A DNA stretch of 64,000 nt. Source: Planctomycetota bacterium. Its GTDB lineage: Bacteria; Planctomycetota; Planctomycetia; Pirellulales; Pirellulaceae. The notes below the pieces were generated by a model. That model was given only the letters and a program-made list of their open reading frames with translations, ran no database searches and was not told the DNA's origin. This document shows, piece by piece, positions 10,501 to 19,712 of the stretch (the stretch's first letter is position 1; every line of letters begins with the position of its first letter). The stretch lies in the NCBI GenBank assembly GCA_014381825.1, contig JACNKX010000039.1, positions 62,001 to 126,000 of the forward strand, written 5' to 3'. The position numbers were made by a program, and so were the translations under genes.

Positions 10501-13500
10501 GACGATCATATCTCCGGCAACCCCGCTGGCGCCGTCGCCTTGATCGAATACGTCGACTTCCAGTGTCCGGTATGCCAGTTCTTCCATCCGATTGTCGAAC
10601 AGTTGGAACAGAACTTCCCTGACGACTTGGTCGTTGTCACACGCCACCTTCCACTTACTTCGGTTCACCCCAACGCATTCGCCGCCGCAGTTGCTGCGGA
10701 AGCCGCTGGCCGCCAAGGTGAATTCGATGCGTTCGGCGATCTGCTGTTCAATAATCAGGACGATTGGGAGAATGCCAGCAATCCACAATCGTTTTTTGAG
10801 ATATATGCGACACAACTCGCCCTTGATGTAACCCAATTCCGATCCGATCAAGCGGACCCTGCAGTCGCAGCTCGCATCACGCGCGATGCGGATGCCGCCG
10901 CGTCGATTGGCGCGACGGGCACGCCGACTTTCTTCCTGAACGGCCAACAGATCACCAACCCCGGCTCCCAAGCCGCGTTCGATGCAGTGATCCAAGCCGA
11001 AGTCGATCAGATCAACGATGTCTTCAGCTTGAATCGCCAGACCGGCGAAGTTCTGGTCGCGAACAGTGCCGCGTTGGACTTTGAAACGACGCCCAGCTTC
11101 TCACTTGTAGTCAACGCCGTCGGATCGAACGGCACCAGCGAAGCGGTCAGCGTTCGCGTTGACCTGACTGACGTAAGCGATGCAGCCCCAGTGGCTGTCG
11201 CGGACAGCTATACCGTTGACGAAAACGCAACCCTGTCCGTCAGCAGCTCACTTGGCGTGCTAAACAACGACACGGATGCTGATGGTGACATGCTGACGGC
11301 TCAACAAGTTACCGGTCCGACGAATGGATCGCTCACTCTGAATTCTGACGGCTCCTTTACCTATGCACCAACCGCCGACTTTAACGGTACCGATACCTTT
11401 ACCTATACCGCCTCCGACGCCACGCAGACATCGGCAGCTGCGACCGTCACGATCTCGGTCAACTCAATTAACAGCTCTCCGATAACCGCCGTCGACTCGT
11501 ACACGCTAGATGAAGATAGCAATATCACCGTCGACGCGGCCAACGGCGTGTTGGTCAACGACAGCGACCCTGAAGGAGCGACTCTGACCGCCGCCTTGAT
11601 CGACGCACCACAAAGTGGAACGGTTTCCTTAAACTCGGATGGCTCGTTCACGTATACACCGGTCGCTAACTTCAGTGCAACAGATGCCTTTAGCTATGCG
11701 GCAAGCGATGGCGAGGTAACATCCGGCGCAACAACCGTCACACTGCTCGTCCAAGGTTTAGAAGACACACCCGTTGGCGTCAGTGAATCGTACAGCGTTG
11801 TGCAGGCGGGCATTCTTAACGTCGACGTTGCTGGCGGAGTTCTCGCAAACGACAGCGACGCTGACGCCGATACGCTGACGGCATTGCCGCTGTCTGATCC
11901 CGCTAACGGTACACTGACGCTGAATGCGAATGGCTCGTTTAGCTACGAGCCAAACGACGCTTTCGTCGGCACTGACACGTTCACCTATCAAGCCAGCGAC
12001 GGCTTCTTCGTCTCGAACACAGTCACGGTGACCATCGCGGTCACGGACGTCAACGTCGCACCAACTGCCACGACCGACAACTATAGCGTGAATGAAGACA
12101 ACGTGCTGTCTGCGGACGCCGCGAACGGATTACTGGCCAATGACGTCGAGCCAGACGGAGACTCGCTGATGATTACGGTGATCAGTGATGTCACCAACGG
12201 CACGCTGAATCTGGAGAACGACGGTTCATTCACCTACACACCGACCGCGAACTTCAACGGCATCGATACGCTCACTTATCGATTGAATGACGGTACGGTC
12301 GACTCGAACACGGCGACGGTGACGATCACCGTGGAGAGCATCAACGACTTGCCCGTCACGCAGGCTAACACATTCTCAGTGCCGGTTAACGGTAGCTTGA
12401 TGGTTGATGCAGCCGGCATCTTGGCCAACGATTCGGACGCCGACGTTGACGCGCTAACGAGTACGGTCGTTAGTACGACGAGCAACGGTACGTTGTCACT
12501 CCAATCGACCGGGGCGTTTACTTACACTCCCGACGCGAACTTCCACGGAACGGATTCGTTTACCTACACGGCCGCCGACGGCACTGGCGAGTCGCCCGAG
12601 ACAACTGTGACGATTGCGGTTAACACGGTCGCAGCTGTCGTGGCGGACAGCTACTCCGTTAACGAAGACACCACGCTGACAATCGACGCCGCTTCCGGAG
12701 TCCTCGACAACGACTCGGACCTAGACAACGATTCCTTGACGGCTGTCGTCTCGCTAAATCCGGCCAACGGTGCTGTCATACTTAACACAGACGGATCGTT
12801 CGAGTATCAACCGGACGCCGACTTCAACGGCACTGATACGTTCAGCTATCTCGCAAACGACGGCTTTGGCGACTCGTCGGTCGCCACGGTCACGATTACC
12901 ATCAGTTCGGAGAATGACGCTCCCATCGCAGATGACGATGCATTCACGACCCCCGTCGAGCAAGCATTGTCGATCGGCGCCGTGACTGGAGTGATTGCGA
13001 ATGACAACGATGCCGATGGCGATTCCTTGACGGCGATGCTGCAAACCTCTCCCGCCAACGGAACCGTTGCGTTGAGCGGAGATGGCTCTTTCACCTACAC
13101 ACCGAACGGAACCTTCCACGGGACCGACACCTTCACCTACCTGGCCAATGATGGCACGGTCGATTCCAACGAAGCGACGGTTACCATCACGGTAAACAGC
13201 GCCGCGGTTGCCACGGACGACAGTTACGCAGTCGACGAAGACATGACGCTAACGATCGACCCAGGCTCCGGCGTACTCGACAACGACAACGCCGTTGATG
13301 GCGACACGTTGACGACAACCGTGGTTAGCCAACCGTCGAATGGCCAAGTGGCGTTGAATACGGATGGTTCGTTCAGCTACACACCAAACAGCGACTTTGC
13401 GGGGACCGACGCTTTCGCGTACGTAGCGAACGACGGGATCGTCGATTCCGCCGCTGCGATTGTGACCATTACGGTCAATGGAGTGAACGACGCTCCGCAG

Positions 13501-14331
13501 GTGACAGCGGATCAATACTCCGTTGCCGGCGAAGCTTCTCTGGTGGTCGCTGCGAACAATGGCGTCCTGGCAAATGACAGCGATATTGAGAACGATTCGC
13601 TCACCGCTTCTCTTGTACAGGGAACGATACGAGGCGCGCTCGAGTTCAATACAGACGGCTCCTTTACTTACACGCCGAACAGTGGCTTCTCTGGTGCCGA
13701 CAGTTTCTCCTACGAAGTAAGCGATGGATCACTCACTTCGACGACCGCGACGGTTGCGATCTCGGTGACGCCCGTCGATCTAGTACGAGTTCGTCTCGAA
13801 GCAGCCGACAGCAATGGCGCGCCGATTGATACGATTACGACCGGCGAAAGCTTTGTCGTCAACGCATTTGTGGAAGACATTCGTCGGGTAACGCAGGGTG
13901 TGTTCGCCGCTTACGTGGATGTTGTTTACGACTCGGCCATCGCTTCCGCCAACGGCGCAATTTCGTATGGTAGCGACTTCTCGAATGGCCAGAGCGGTAA
14001 CACGGCTACGCCGGGACTGATCGACGAAGCTGGTGCCTTCACACAATCTACTCTTGGCAGTGGCGAAGCTCTGTTGTTCAGTATTCCCTTCGTCGCAAAC
14101 TCGGTTGGCACACTCGATCTGATCCTCGACGCAGCCGACGACTTCCCCGCGCACGACACTTTGCTTCGGGGCATCAACGACGCAATTTCGCTCGATTTGA
14201 TAGATTTCATTTCAGATTCGATCAGCGTCACAGCTGCCGCAGGCGGCGAAGGAGAAGGCAGTGGACAGGCGGCCTTCACGGCGAACGCTGACGAAGCCTT
14301 TGCGGCAGTAGACAACTGGCTGCTTCCGTAA
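7558..14331 (+). CDS. Giant multidomain surface protein: His-rich domain, cyclophilin, cadherin-like repeats, nested DsbA, cohesin-like end
   Basis: A 2257-residue exported protein. Residues 20-36 (LFLESLETRVVLAG) match the LEPR-XLL-type N-terminal signal of planctomycete surface proteins. Residues ~70-200 are a His-rich domain (HIHTH at 75-79, VHTHDDTGELHIH at 106-118). Residues ~201-378 are a cyclophilin-type peptidyl-prolyl isomerase with FFHR (R243), FVIQGG and SQFFVNL. Two SdrD-B-like modules lie at ~378-480 and ~678-840, and twelve cadherin-like repeats at ~485-675, ~840-935 and ~1211-2073. At ~978-1152 a DsbA-like domain (C1003-P-V-C1006, cis-Pro at P1123) interrupts a cadherin-type domain. 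The end (~2074-2235) resembles a cohesin-like beta domain. The only two cysteines I find are those of the CPVC motif. It probably acts at the cell surface; its role is unknown. Confidence 0.9.
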   Translation: MSYEKRKRFKSNRRSTKQWSGRRLFLESLETRVVLAGAYDLVDAAEQPPEESISLAATVPQNLVAEGEHDGQDTHIHTHLTIFVDGTQVVIPESVGVGESGFLSQVHTHDDTGELHIHAIADEPRDQTLSLGDFFDTWRTNGGIAGNNANAVLSATQLLDNVTDTTNTLTMFVNGQISDDFENHVLHDGDDVILAYGSDPVVSLNTNFGSIVIELFETETPGTVNNFLNYVNDGDYINSFFHRSADSGGADFVIQGGGFTTTSNTFTSTAQFSSVPTDAPIQNEPGISNVRGTVAMAKTSDPDSATSQFFVNLSDTNTFLDSPSNSGGFTVFGQVLDLRSSDEIAVLPVNTSNSAPFGELPVGANDQLVVIESIVGRGEISGIHFNDDNEDGTFDPGESAISGATIYIDANANGVLDPGELATATDANGRYLFQLDPGSHTVRGVFDSSLNLTVPSPSDSYLVTVEIGREVVDRDFGVAVIDNTPATQVDSFSVDEDAVLSVTAANGVLANDTSQTSTVLTATVNTQPANGSLSLAGDGSLTYTPNANFFGSDTFTYIASDGTNQSNATAVTLTVNAQADDPVAVADTVSLSNSRTAQTVNVLANDTSAPDAAQTLTVTSVTQGTSGGTVTLANGVVSYLAPEAFVGTDTFEYVIQDSDGLTSSATATVTVTEVANNSLAGFVYIDADKNGVRDIGEIGVPGAQITLTGAGLTQTILTDSNGAYSFTDLPEGTYQLVERQPMAMLDGTDSTTVPNAVVGNDQFTAITLDGGQDFAENNFGEMGIQSQYVSITWFFASAGSPELMFRETIAMVEEMNGDTALADTIRAGGTEVPDETNGAPIANGDSFSIDENGILTMTSTSGVLSNDTDVDGDALTAVALTQPSNGTLSFSGDGSFTYTPTSEFFGTDTFTYQASDATALSNTATVTITVNEVDSTNTFTLAENSAAGTSVGQVTPATNLGNEVAFAFNDATLTPELEFAADDHISGNPAGAVALIEYVDFQCPVCQFFHPIVEQLEQNFPDDLVVVTRHLPLTSVHPNAFAAAVAAEAAGRQGEFDAFGDLLFNNQDDWENASNPQSFFEIYATQLALDVTQFRSDQADPAVAARITRDADAAASIGATGTPTFFLNGQQITNPGSQAAFDAVIQAEVDQINDVFSLNRQTGEVLVANSAALDFETTPSFSLVVNAVGSNGTSEAVSVRVDLTDVSDAAPVAVADSYTVDENATLSVSSSLGVLNNDTDADGDMLTAQQVTGPTNGSLTLNSDGSFTYAPTADFNGTDTFTYTASDATQTSAAATVTISVNSINSSPITAVDSYTLDEDSNITVDAANGVLVNDSDPEGATLTAALIDAPQSGTVSLNSDGSFTYTPVANFSATDAFSYAASDGEVTSGATTVTLLVQGLEDTPVGVSESYSVVQAGILNVDVAGGVLANDSDADADTLTALPLSDPANGTLTLNANGSFSYEPNDAFVGTDTFTYQASDGFFVSNTVTVTIAVTDVNVAPTATTDNYSVNEDNVLSADAANGLLANDVEPDGDSLMITVISDVTNGTLNLENDGSFTYTPTANFNGIDTLTYRLNDGTVDSNTATVTITVESINDLPVTQANTFSVPVNGSLMVDAAGILANDSDADVDALTSTVVSTTSNGTLSLQSTGAFTYTPDANFHGTDSFTYTAADGTGESPETTVTIAVNTVAAVVADSYSVNEDTTLTIDAASGVLDNDSDLDNDSLTAVVSLNPANGAVILNTDGSFEYQPDADFNGTDTFSYLANDGFGDSSVATVTITISSENDAPIADDDAFTTPVEQALSIGAVTGVIANDNDADGDSLTAMLQTSPANGTVALSGDGSFTYTPNGTFHGTDTFTYLANDGTVDSNEATVTITVNSAAVATDDSYAVDEDMTLTIDPGSGVLDNDNAVDGDTLTTTVVSQPSNGQVALNTDGSFSYTPNSDFAGTDAFAYVANDGIVDSAAAIVTITVNGVNDAPQVTADQYSVAGEASLVVAANNGVLANDSDIENDSLTASLVQGTIRGALEFNTDGSFTYTPNSGFSGADSFSYEVSDGSLTSTTATVAISVTPVDLVRVRLEAADSNGAPIDTITTGESFVVNAFVEDIRRVTQGVFAAYVDVVYDSAIASANGAISYGSDFSNGQSGNTATPGLIDEAGAFTQSTLGSGEALLFSIPFVANSVGTLDLILDAADDFPAHDTLLRGINDAISLDLIDFISDSISVTAAAGGEGEGSGQAAFTANADEAFAAVDNWLLP
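9010..13776 (+). repeat. Twelve coding tandem repeats of ~290 nt (cadherin-like)
   Basis: Within the giant gene, twelve units of ~95 codons share the pattern (A/S)DSYSVDE, then GVLANDSDADGD, LTA, then NGTLSLNxDGSFTYTP, then FNGTDTFTYxASDG, then TVTITV. Units 1-2, 3 and 4-12 are separated by SdrD-like and DsbA-containing insertions. The protein pattern is well conserved but codon choice varies, so these are old duplications rather than recent slippage products. DxDxD-like acidic clusters suggest calcium binding. Confidence 0.85.
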
Positions 14332-14429
14332 GTCGTGGGCCTCCTAGCGAGCACATTTCAAAACGTGATATACTCCGCAATCACGTTGCTCGCAAGTTGC
14401 TAATATGCCTGCCTTGAAAGGAATCCGAT

Positions 14430-15317
14430 ATGAGCGCCCCCGTCTTGGAAACTTCTCTGGAACACTACCCAGTTCGTCGCGGTAAAGTTCGCGATATTTA
14501 TGACTTGGGTGATCAGTTGCTAATGGTCAGTACGGATCGCATCAGCGCCTATGACTGGGTGTTGCCGAGCGGAATTCCGGATAAAGGTCGAGTCCTGACT
14601 CAGGTTAGCGCGTTCTGGTTCGATCGGCTGGACGTCCCGCATCATCTGCTCGGAATGGAACTCGACGACGCCGGTCTGCCCGAGGGAACTGATTTAGAAC
14701 AGTTGGCCGGACGCAGCATGTTAGTCCGCAAGTGCGACGTGGTGCCGATCGAGTGTGTTGTGCGAGGATACCTCGACGGATCGGGCTGGAAAGAATACCA
14801 ACAGTCAGGAACCGTTTGTGGCATCCAACTGCCAGCCGGATTGCAACAGTGTTCGAAGCTCGACGAACCAATCTTTACGCCTGCAACCAAAGAGGAGAGT
14901 GGCCACGATATCAACATCTCATTCGAGCGAATGGTCGAGATTATCGGCGAAGGCCCAGCTGAGGAGCTGAAACGTCGTAGTATCGACATTTATAATCGCG
15001 GTGCCGAATACGCTCGCGAGCGCGGAATCATCATCGCGGATACAAAGTTCGAGTGGGGACGGTTCGATGGCGAGTTGATCTTGATCGACGAAGTTCTGAC
15101 TCCGGACAGTTCACGCTTCTGGCCTGCCGATCAATACGAGCCGGGACACGGACAACCCTCGTTTGACAAGCAATTCGTTCGCGATCATTTGAGCACAACG
15201 GGCTGGGACAAAAACAGCGCGCCCCCTGCCCTGCCAGAAGATGTGATCGCGAAGACTCGCGAGAAGTATATCGAAGCCTTCGAGCAGTTGACCGGGCAAA
15301 CGTTCGCTTGGAAGTAA
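14430..15317 (+). CDS. purC: Phosphoribosylaminoimidazole-succinocarboxamide synthase
   Basis: SAICAR synthetase joins CAIR and aspartate using ATP in de novo purine synthesis (cytoplasm). The 295-residue length fits the longer PurC form. Visible signatures are the N-terminal [11 protein letters not shown] nucleotide-binding strand, [20 protein letters not shown], the [16 protein letters not shown] block, and the C-terminal ADTKFEWGR with [14 protein letters not shown]. The ATG follows a clear GAAAGGA. No other pur gene is adjacent. It lies 98 nt downstream of the giant gene and is probably transcribed separately. Confidence 0.96.
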   Translation: MSAPVLETSLEHYPVRRGKVRDIYDLGDQLLMVSTDRISAYDWVLPSGIPDKGRVLTQVSAFWFDRLDVPHHLLGMELDDAGLPEGTDLEQLAGRSMLVRKCDVVPIECVVRGYLDGSGWKEYQQSGTVCGIQLPAGLQQCSKLDEPIFTPATKEESGHDINISFERMVEIIGEGPAEELKRRSIDIYNRGAEYARERGIIIADTKFEWGRFDGELILIDEVLTPDSSRFWPADQYEPGHGQPSFDKQFVRDHLSTTGWDKNSAPPALPEDVIAKTREKYIEAFEQLTGQTFAWK

Positions 15318-15470
15318 GCCGGTCGCGATCCCGATCAGAGAGTTCAATGAGGACGAAATGGCATGCGATCAAAATCGCTGCTAGAATTCGCGTAGTTCAT
15401 AGTTGGGCTTTATTTCTAGTGTCGCTCGCGTCGAACAACGCGACGGCACCAATTACGTTGAAGATTCGCG

Positions 15471-18400
15471 ATGGCTTTGCGGTTGTTCTGTCACCACGGT
15501 CACCGGTTGGAAATCACCGGTGAATTGACCAACGGAACACTTGTTTGCCATCGCTGTGGTTCGATCACCAAGTTCACACCGGCAGACGAGACGAAACGCT
15601 CTGGGGCAATTGACGTCACCATCGATTCCGGCAGCCAATCTGACGCACAGCGTCGGGTCGTTTCCCGCGAGGCCGAGGTAGCGTCGGACGCTTCGTTGTT
15701 TCTGACTCTAGACCACGAACCGGGCTCCGCGAGCGCAATCGCAAACGCCACTCCGCGCAAGCGGGATGAGCAATTGGAGCCGCCGAGTCTGGCTGGTTAC
15801 CAGATCCTTGACGAACTTGGGCGGGGAGGAATGGGAGTTGTATATCGCGCACGCAACGAGAGTCTGGGACGCGATGTCGCTTTGAAAACGTTGCAGCACA
15901 TGAGTCCGGACGGACTACATCGCTTCAAGCAAGAATTCCGGACGCTGGCCGACATTGCTCATCCCAACCTAGCGTCACTCTACGAGTTGCTATCAGATGG
16001 CCAGACTTGGTCCTTTACGATGGAGATCCTGGAGGGGGTCGATTTGCTGGAGTACGTCTGGTCCGGATTCGACAAGTTGAATTCCGATGAACACGACAAG
16101 CCGATGACTCAAGATGCCGACAGCCCGCGATTAACCGAGGAGCGATTGCAGCGTCTAGACGAATCGCTCAAACAACTAGCCATCGGGCTCAACGCACTGC
16201 ACGAGGCCGGTGTACTGCACAGCGATATCAAGCCGTCGAACGTGCTTATGACGAAGGAGGGGCGGTTGGTTTTGCTAGATTTCGGTTTGGCAGCGGAGAT
16301 GCGGAGACACAACAAGGACAAAACGCGGACCGTCCAGGGAACGCCGCTGTACATGGCACCGGAGCAGGCGGCAGGCGGACCACTGTCGCAAGCCAGCGAT
16401 TGGTACGCCGTAGGAGTCGTCTTGTATGAGGTGCTGACGGGTCAGTTCCCGTTTAGCGGCAAGACGGTGGAGATTCTCACCCGCAAGCAATCGGAGTCCC
16501 CAATAAGTCCGGAGCGATTGGCGCGAGACACCCCCGAGCATCTGAACTCGCTTTGCATCGCGTTGTTGGATCGCAACCCGGAGAAACGCCCCGCGGCGGC
16601 CGAGATCTTACGGCATCTGGGAGCTGTTCACTTGGCCGACGAAGTTGCGGCCACGCAGCGAGCGACATCGCGTCGCACAGTTGAACTAGTGGGGCGCGAG
16701 AGACACTTTGAAGTACTCCGAGAATCCTTTTCCCAAGTCTCCGACGGGAACACACGCACGATCTTCGTGCATGGCCAATCGGGGATGGGCAAGAGTGTGC
16801 TGGTTCGCAGTTTCCTGGACGAGGTTCAACAGCAAGGTGAAGCGGTGGTCCTGGAAGGGCGCTGTTACGAACAAGAATCAGTGCCGTTCAAGGCATTGGA
16901 CAGCTTGATCGACTCACTGGCGGTTTTTTTGGGAACGCTGCCAGAATCCGTGGTCACGGGGATTATGCCACGGGACCGCTTGGCGCTAACTCGAGTTTTC
17001 CCGGTGCTAGGCCGCGTTCCGGAAATGCCAAAGGCGACCTATCCCTCAATCGAAAATGCCGATCAGCAAGAGTTGCGGCAGCGCGCGATGAACGCCCTCC
17101 GCGAGCTATTGCAACGACTGGCCATTCGCGAACCGTTGGTACTCTATATTGACGACTTGCAATGGGGCGACGTCGATAGCGCCGGACTGTTGGCCGATTT
17201 AGTACGTCCGCCCGATGCTCCCCGAATGCTGCTGTTGGGTTCTTATCGGAGCGAGGCCGTCGACAGCAGCCAGTGCCTGCAGGCACTGGCCGAGGCGTAC
17301 AACACTGGCCAGCACCGTCCCCATCGTGAAGAGTTGGCGGTGGAAGCCTTGTCACGAGACGAGTCGAAGCAGCTGGCATTGGTGCTGTTGGGGGATGATG
17401 GTGAGACGAGTCAGACTTACGCAGACAAGATCGCCGAGGAGTCGCGTGGGTGGCCGTTTTTTGTGTGGGAATTAGTTCAGCATATCCAGGCGGATCTTGA
17501 GATCGCGGATCTGACGCTGGAATTGGACGAAGTGATTTGGGCACGCGTCACCCGCCTGCCGCCAGACGCGACTCGGCTGCTGGAGCAAATTTCGGTCGCC
17601 GCTCGACCGATGCCCACGGCGGAATTGTATCAAGCGATGGATGTCGTTTCGAAAGGTCCAGGCCTGCTGGCTCACTTGCGCGCTAGCAACTTTGTGCGCA
17701 CCACCGAATCCAAAGATGGCGGGACGCTGGTCGAGGCGTATCACGATCGAATTCGTGAATCCGTGATCAACCATTTAGATGAGCCAAGGGTCAAGGGCCA
17801 CAACTTGAACTTGGCTCTCATGATCGAGCGCGTCAGCGACATCAAAGTCGAGGTCTTGCGGTCTCACATTAACAGCACGCCGGAGTTCGAAGAACCAGAT
17901 GAAGCCTACTCACTCGATAAGCGGGACTGGCAACGTGTCTTTGATCTGGCTTACTTCTTCGACGCGGCTGGCGAGCACGAGCGTGCGTTGCCGTACGCCG
18001 TAGCGGCTGCTGAGAAGGCACGCTCTCAAAACTCGCTTGAAGTTGCTGAAGAGCAATACAACATCGCACTATGCGGATCGGTGGCGAGTGACCCGGCCGT
18101 TCGGTTTCGAGTTGCCGAGGGACTGGGTCAAGTCCTGATGACGCGAGGGCGATATGAGCAAGCCAATTCGCATTTTCACGCGGCTCGCTCACTTGCCGAG
18201 GGCAATCTGGCGCTGGCGCGAATCGATGGAAGGCTGGGAGCCTCGGCGTTCCGTTCAGGAGCCATGGGGAACGCCGGCGAGTACCTTGAAAAGGCGCTCA
18301 TGGCACTCGGCGAGTTTCCCCCTCGCAACATCGTCACGCTGAGCTTGGCGCTCTGCAAGGAAGGCATCATTCAGCTTCTGCACACGTACCTTCCGTCATG

Positions 18401-19568
18401 GTTTGTCGGTCGACGTAGCGCTGATACTCCGGACTGCCGTTTGGATTTACTGCGCGTGGGTCTTTTCGATCAACTCAGTATCACCTATTGGTTCACGCGT
18501 GGCATGCTGTTAACCCTGTGGGCACATTTGCGCCAGATGAATCTGGCCGAGCGCTATCCACCCTCCACAGAGTTGAGCAAGACCTATACGTTTCACGCGA
18601 TTACCATGACGGCGATCCCACTGGCTCAACGAGGCATCGCTTATGCCGAAAAGGCGTATAGGATATCGCGCGATTTGGGTGACCTGTGGGGGCAAGGAAA
18701 GGCTCGAAGTTACCACACGTTCTCGTGCATCGTTTTGGCACGGTTCGAAGAAGGTGTGGAGACGAGTCGAGAGGCAGTCCGCCTGCTGGAACAAGCAGGT
18801 GACGTGTGGGAAGCAAACATGGCACGCATGATTGGGTCGCAGCCGCTGTATCACCTGGGAGAACTGGAGACCGCATTTCGCGAATCGCGGCAAACCTATG
18901 AGATCGGAAAGGAAACGGGCGACTATGCGGCGATGGCTATCTCGCTAAAGTTTTGGATGCCGCTCCCTAAGGCCGGCGAAGCAATTCCAGACGGCGCAAT
19001 CCAAGCCGAAGTGGATCGACCACGAGAGGACCCGTTATCCAGTGCCGCCGCGCTTCAAGCTCGTGGGCTGGAGTTACTACTCCGCGATGACCGACCTCTG
19101 GAGGCTGCACAAGTCCTACAGCAGAGCCTCGACCTCGCCAAGCAACGAGGCCTTCGAAACGTCTGTATTTTTGAGGGCGTGACCTGGAAGGCAACGGCGC
19201 TCCGCGTCGTCGCGGAACGCGCACCGAAAGGATCGGCACAACGCAGCGCGGTGAAGGACGCGAAGAAGGCAGTTGGGGATGCGTTAAAGATCACCAAAAG
19301 CTTTCTCGCTTGTCGGCCTCATGCTCTGCGAGAACGTGCGCTGATCGCGGTTCTGGAGGGCAACGAGGATCAAGCGCGTCGATACTTTGACGAAAGCCTG
19401 CGGGTGGCCGAGAAGCACGAGGCCCGCCATCAACGTGCGAAGTCACTGCTCGCCCGCGCTGAAGCTGGCACGAAATTTCGCTGGCCCGAGGCCGAGCAAC
19501 AACTGGCGGAAGCGCGGACCATGGTGGACGAAGCGGAGCAGTTCTCGATCAATGAAGCTGACGACTGA
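15471..19568 (+). CDS. Ser/Thr protein kinase fused to AAA-type ATPase and TPR region
   Basis: A 1365-residue cytoplasmic regulator. Residues ~5-35 hold a CHH/CHRCG zinc-ribbon-like motif. A protein kinase domain spans ~111-385 with GRGGMG, K139, HSD at 250-252 (the usual HRD Arg is Ser), DFG at 270-272 and GTPLYMAPEQ. An AAA/STAND-like ATPase follows, with Walker A GQSGMGKS near 435 and Walker B LYIDDLQWGD near 560, then ~650 residues of helical repeats of TPR type. The layout matches PknK/AfsR-like regulators that couple signal sensing by TPRs to ATPase and kinase output. It has no transmembrane segment. It is convergent with phoB. The kinase is probably active (Lys, Asp and DFG are present), but the ligand is unknown. 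Confidence 0.92.
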   Translation: MALRLFCHHGHRLEITGELTNGTLVCHRCGSITKFTPADETKRSGAIDVTIDSGSQSDAQRRVVSREAEVASDASLFLTLDHEPGSASAIANATPRKRDEQLEPPSLAGYQILDELGRGGMGVVYRARNESLGRDVALKTLQHMSPDGLHRFKQEFRTLADIAHPNLASLYELLSDGQTWSFTMEILEGVDLLEYVWSGFDKLNSDEHDKPMTQDADSPRLTEERLQRLDESLKQLAIGLNALHEAGVLHSDIKPSNVLMTKEGRLVLLDFGLAAEMRRHNKDKTRTVQGTPLYMAPEQAAGGPLSQASDWYAVGVVLYEVLTGQFPFSGKTVEILTRKQSESPISPERLARDTPEHLNSLCIALLDRNPEKRPAAAEILRHLGAVHLADEVAATQRATSRRTVELVGRERHFEVLRESFSQVSDGNTRTIFVHGQSGMGKSVLVRSFLDEVQQQGEAVVLEGRCYEQESVPFKALDSLIDSLAVFLGTLPESVVTGIMPRDRLALTRVFPVLGRVPEMPKATYPSIENADQQELRQRAMNALRELLQRLAIREPLVLYIDDLQWGDVDSAGLLADLVRPPDAPRMLLLGSYRSEAVDSSQCLQALAEAYNTGQHRPHREELAVEALSRDESKQLALVLLGDDGETSQTYADKIAEESRGWPFFVWELVQHIQADLEIADLTLELDEVIWARVTRLPPDATRLLEQISVAARPMPTAELYQAMDVVSKGPGLLAHLRASNFVRTTESKDGGTLVEAYHDRIRESVINHLDEPRVKGHNLNLALMIERVSDIKVEVLRSHINSTPEFEEPDEAYSLDKRDWQRVFDLAYFFDAAGEHERALPYAVAAAEKARSQNSLEVAEEQYNIALCGSVASDPAVRFRVAEGLGQVLMTRGRYEQANSHFHAARSLAEGNLALARIDGRLGASAFRSGAMGNAGEYLEKALMALGEFPPRNIVTLSLALCKEGIIQLLHTYLPSWFVGRRSADTPDCRLDLLRVGLFDQLSITYWFTRGMLLTLWAHLRQMNLAERYPPSTELSKTYTFHAITMTAIPLAQRGIAYAEKAYRISRDLGDLWGQGKARSYHTFSCIVLARFEEGVETSREAVRLLEQAGDVWEANMARMIGSQPLYHLGELETAFRESRQTYEIGKETGDYAAMAISLKFWMPLPKAGEAIPDGAIQAEVDRPREDPLSSAAALQARGLELLLRDDRPLEAAQVLQQSLDLAKQRGLRNVCIFEGVTWKATALRVVAERAPKGSAQRSAVKDAKKAVGDALKITKSFLACRPHALRERALIAVLEGNEDQARRYFDESLRVAEKHEARHQRAKSLLARAEAGTKFRWPEAEQQLAEARTMVDEAEQFSINEADD

Positions 19569-19712
19569 GATCGGACGTAAAAACGATCCCGAATTTCGAT
19601 CAGCGACCCTTCAGCCTCGCCTTTGACGACGTTTTCAAGTTAAGCGTCTCGGACGAATGGTTGGACCCTGCAATGGACGCAGCGTCAGTTGGATGAAACC
19701 GTCGGCTGGTAC

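Noticed and set aside
9010-13776. Possible CRISPR or mobile tandem repeat
   Set aside because: Units of ~290 nt encode protein domains in one frame and vary in codons.
19569-19712. Terminator between the convergent kinase and phoB genes
   Set aside because: Only a weak 5-bp stem (GATCG/CGATC) with no T-tract could be found.
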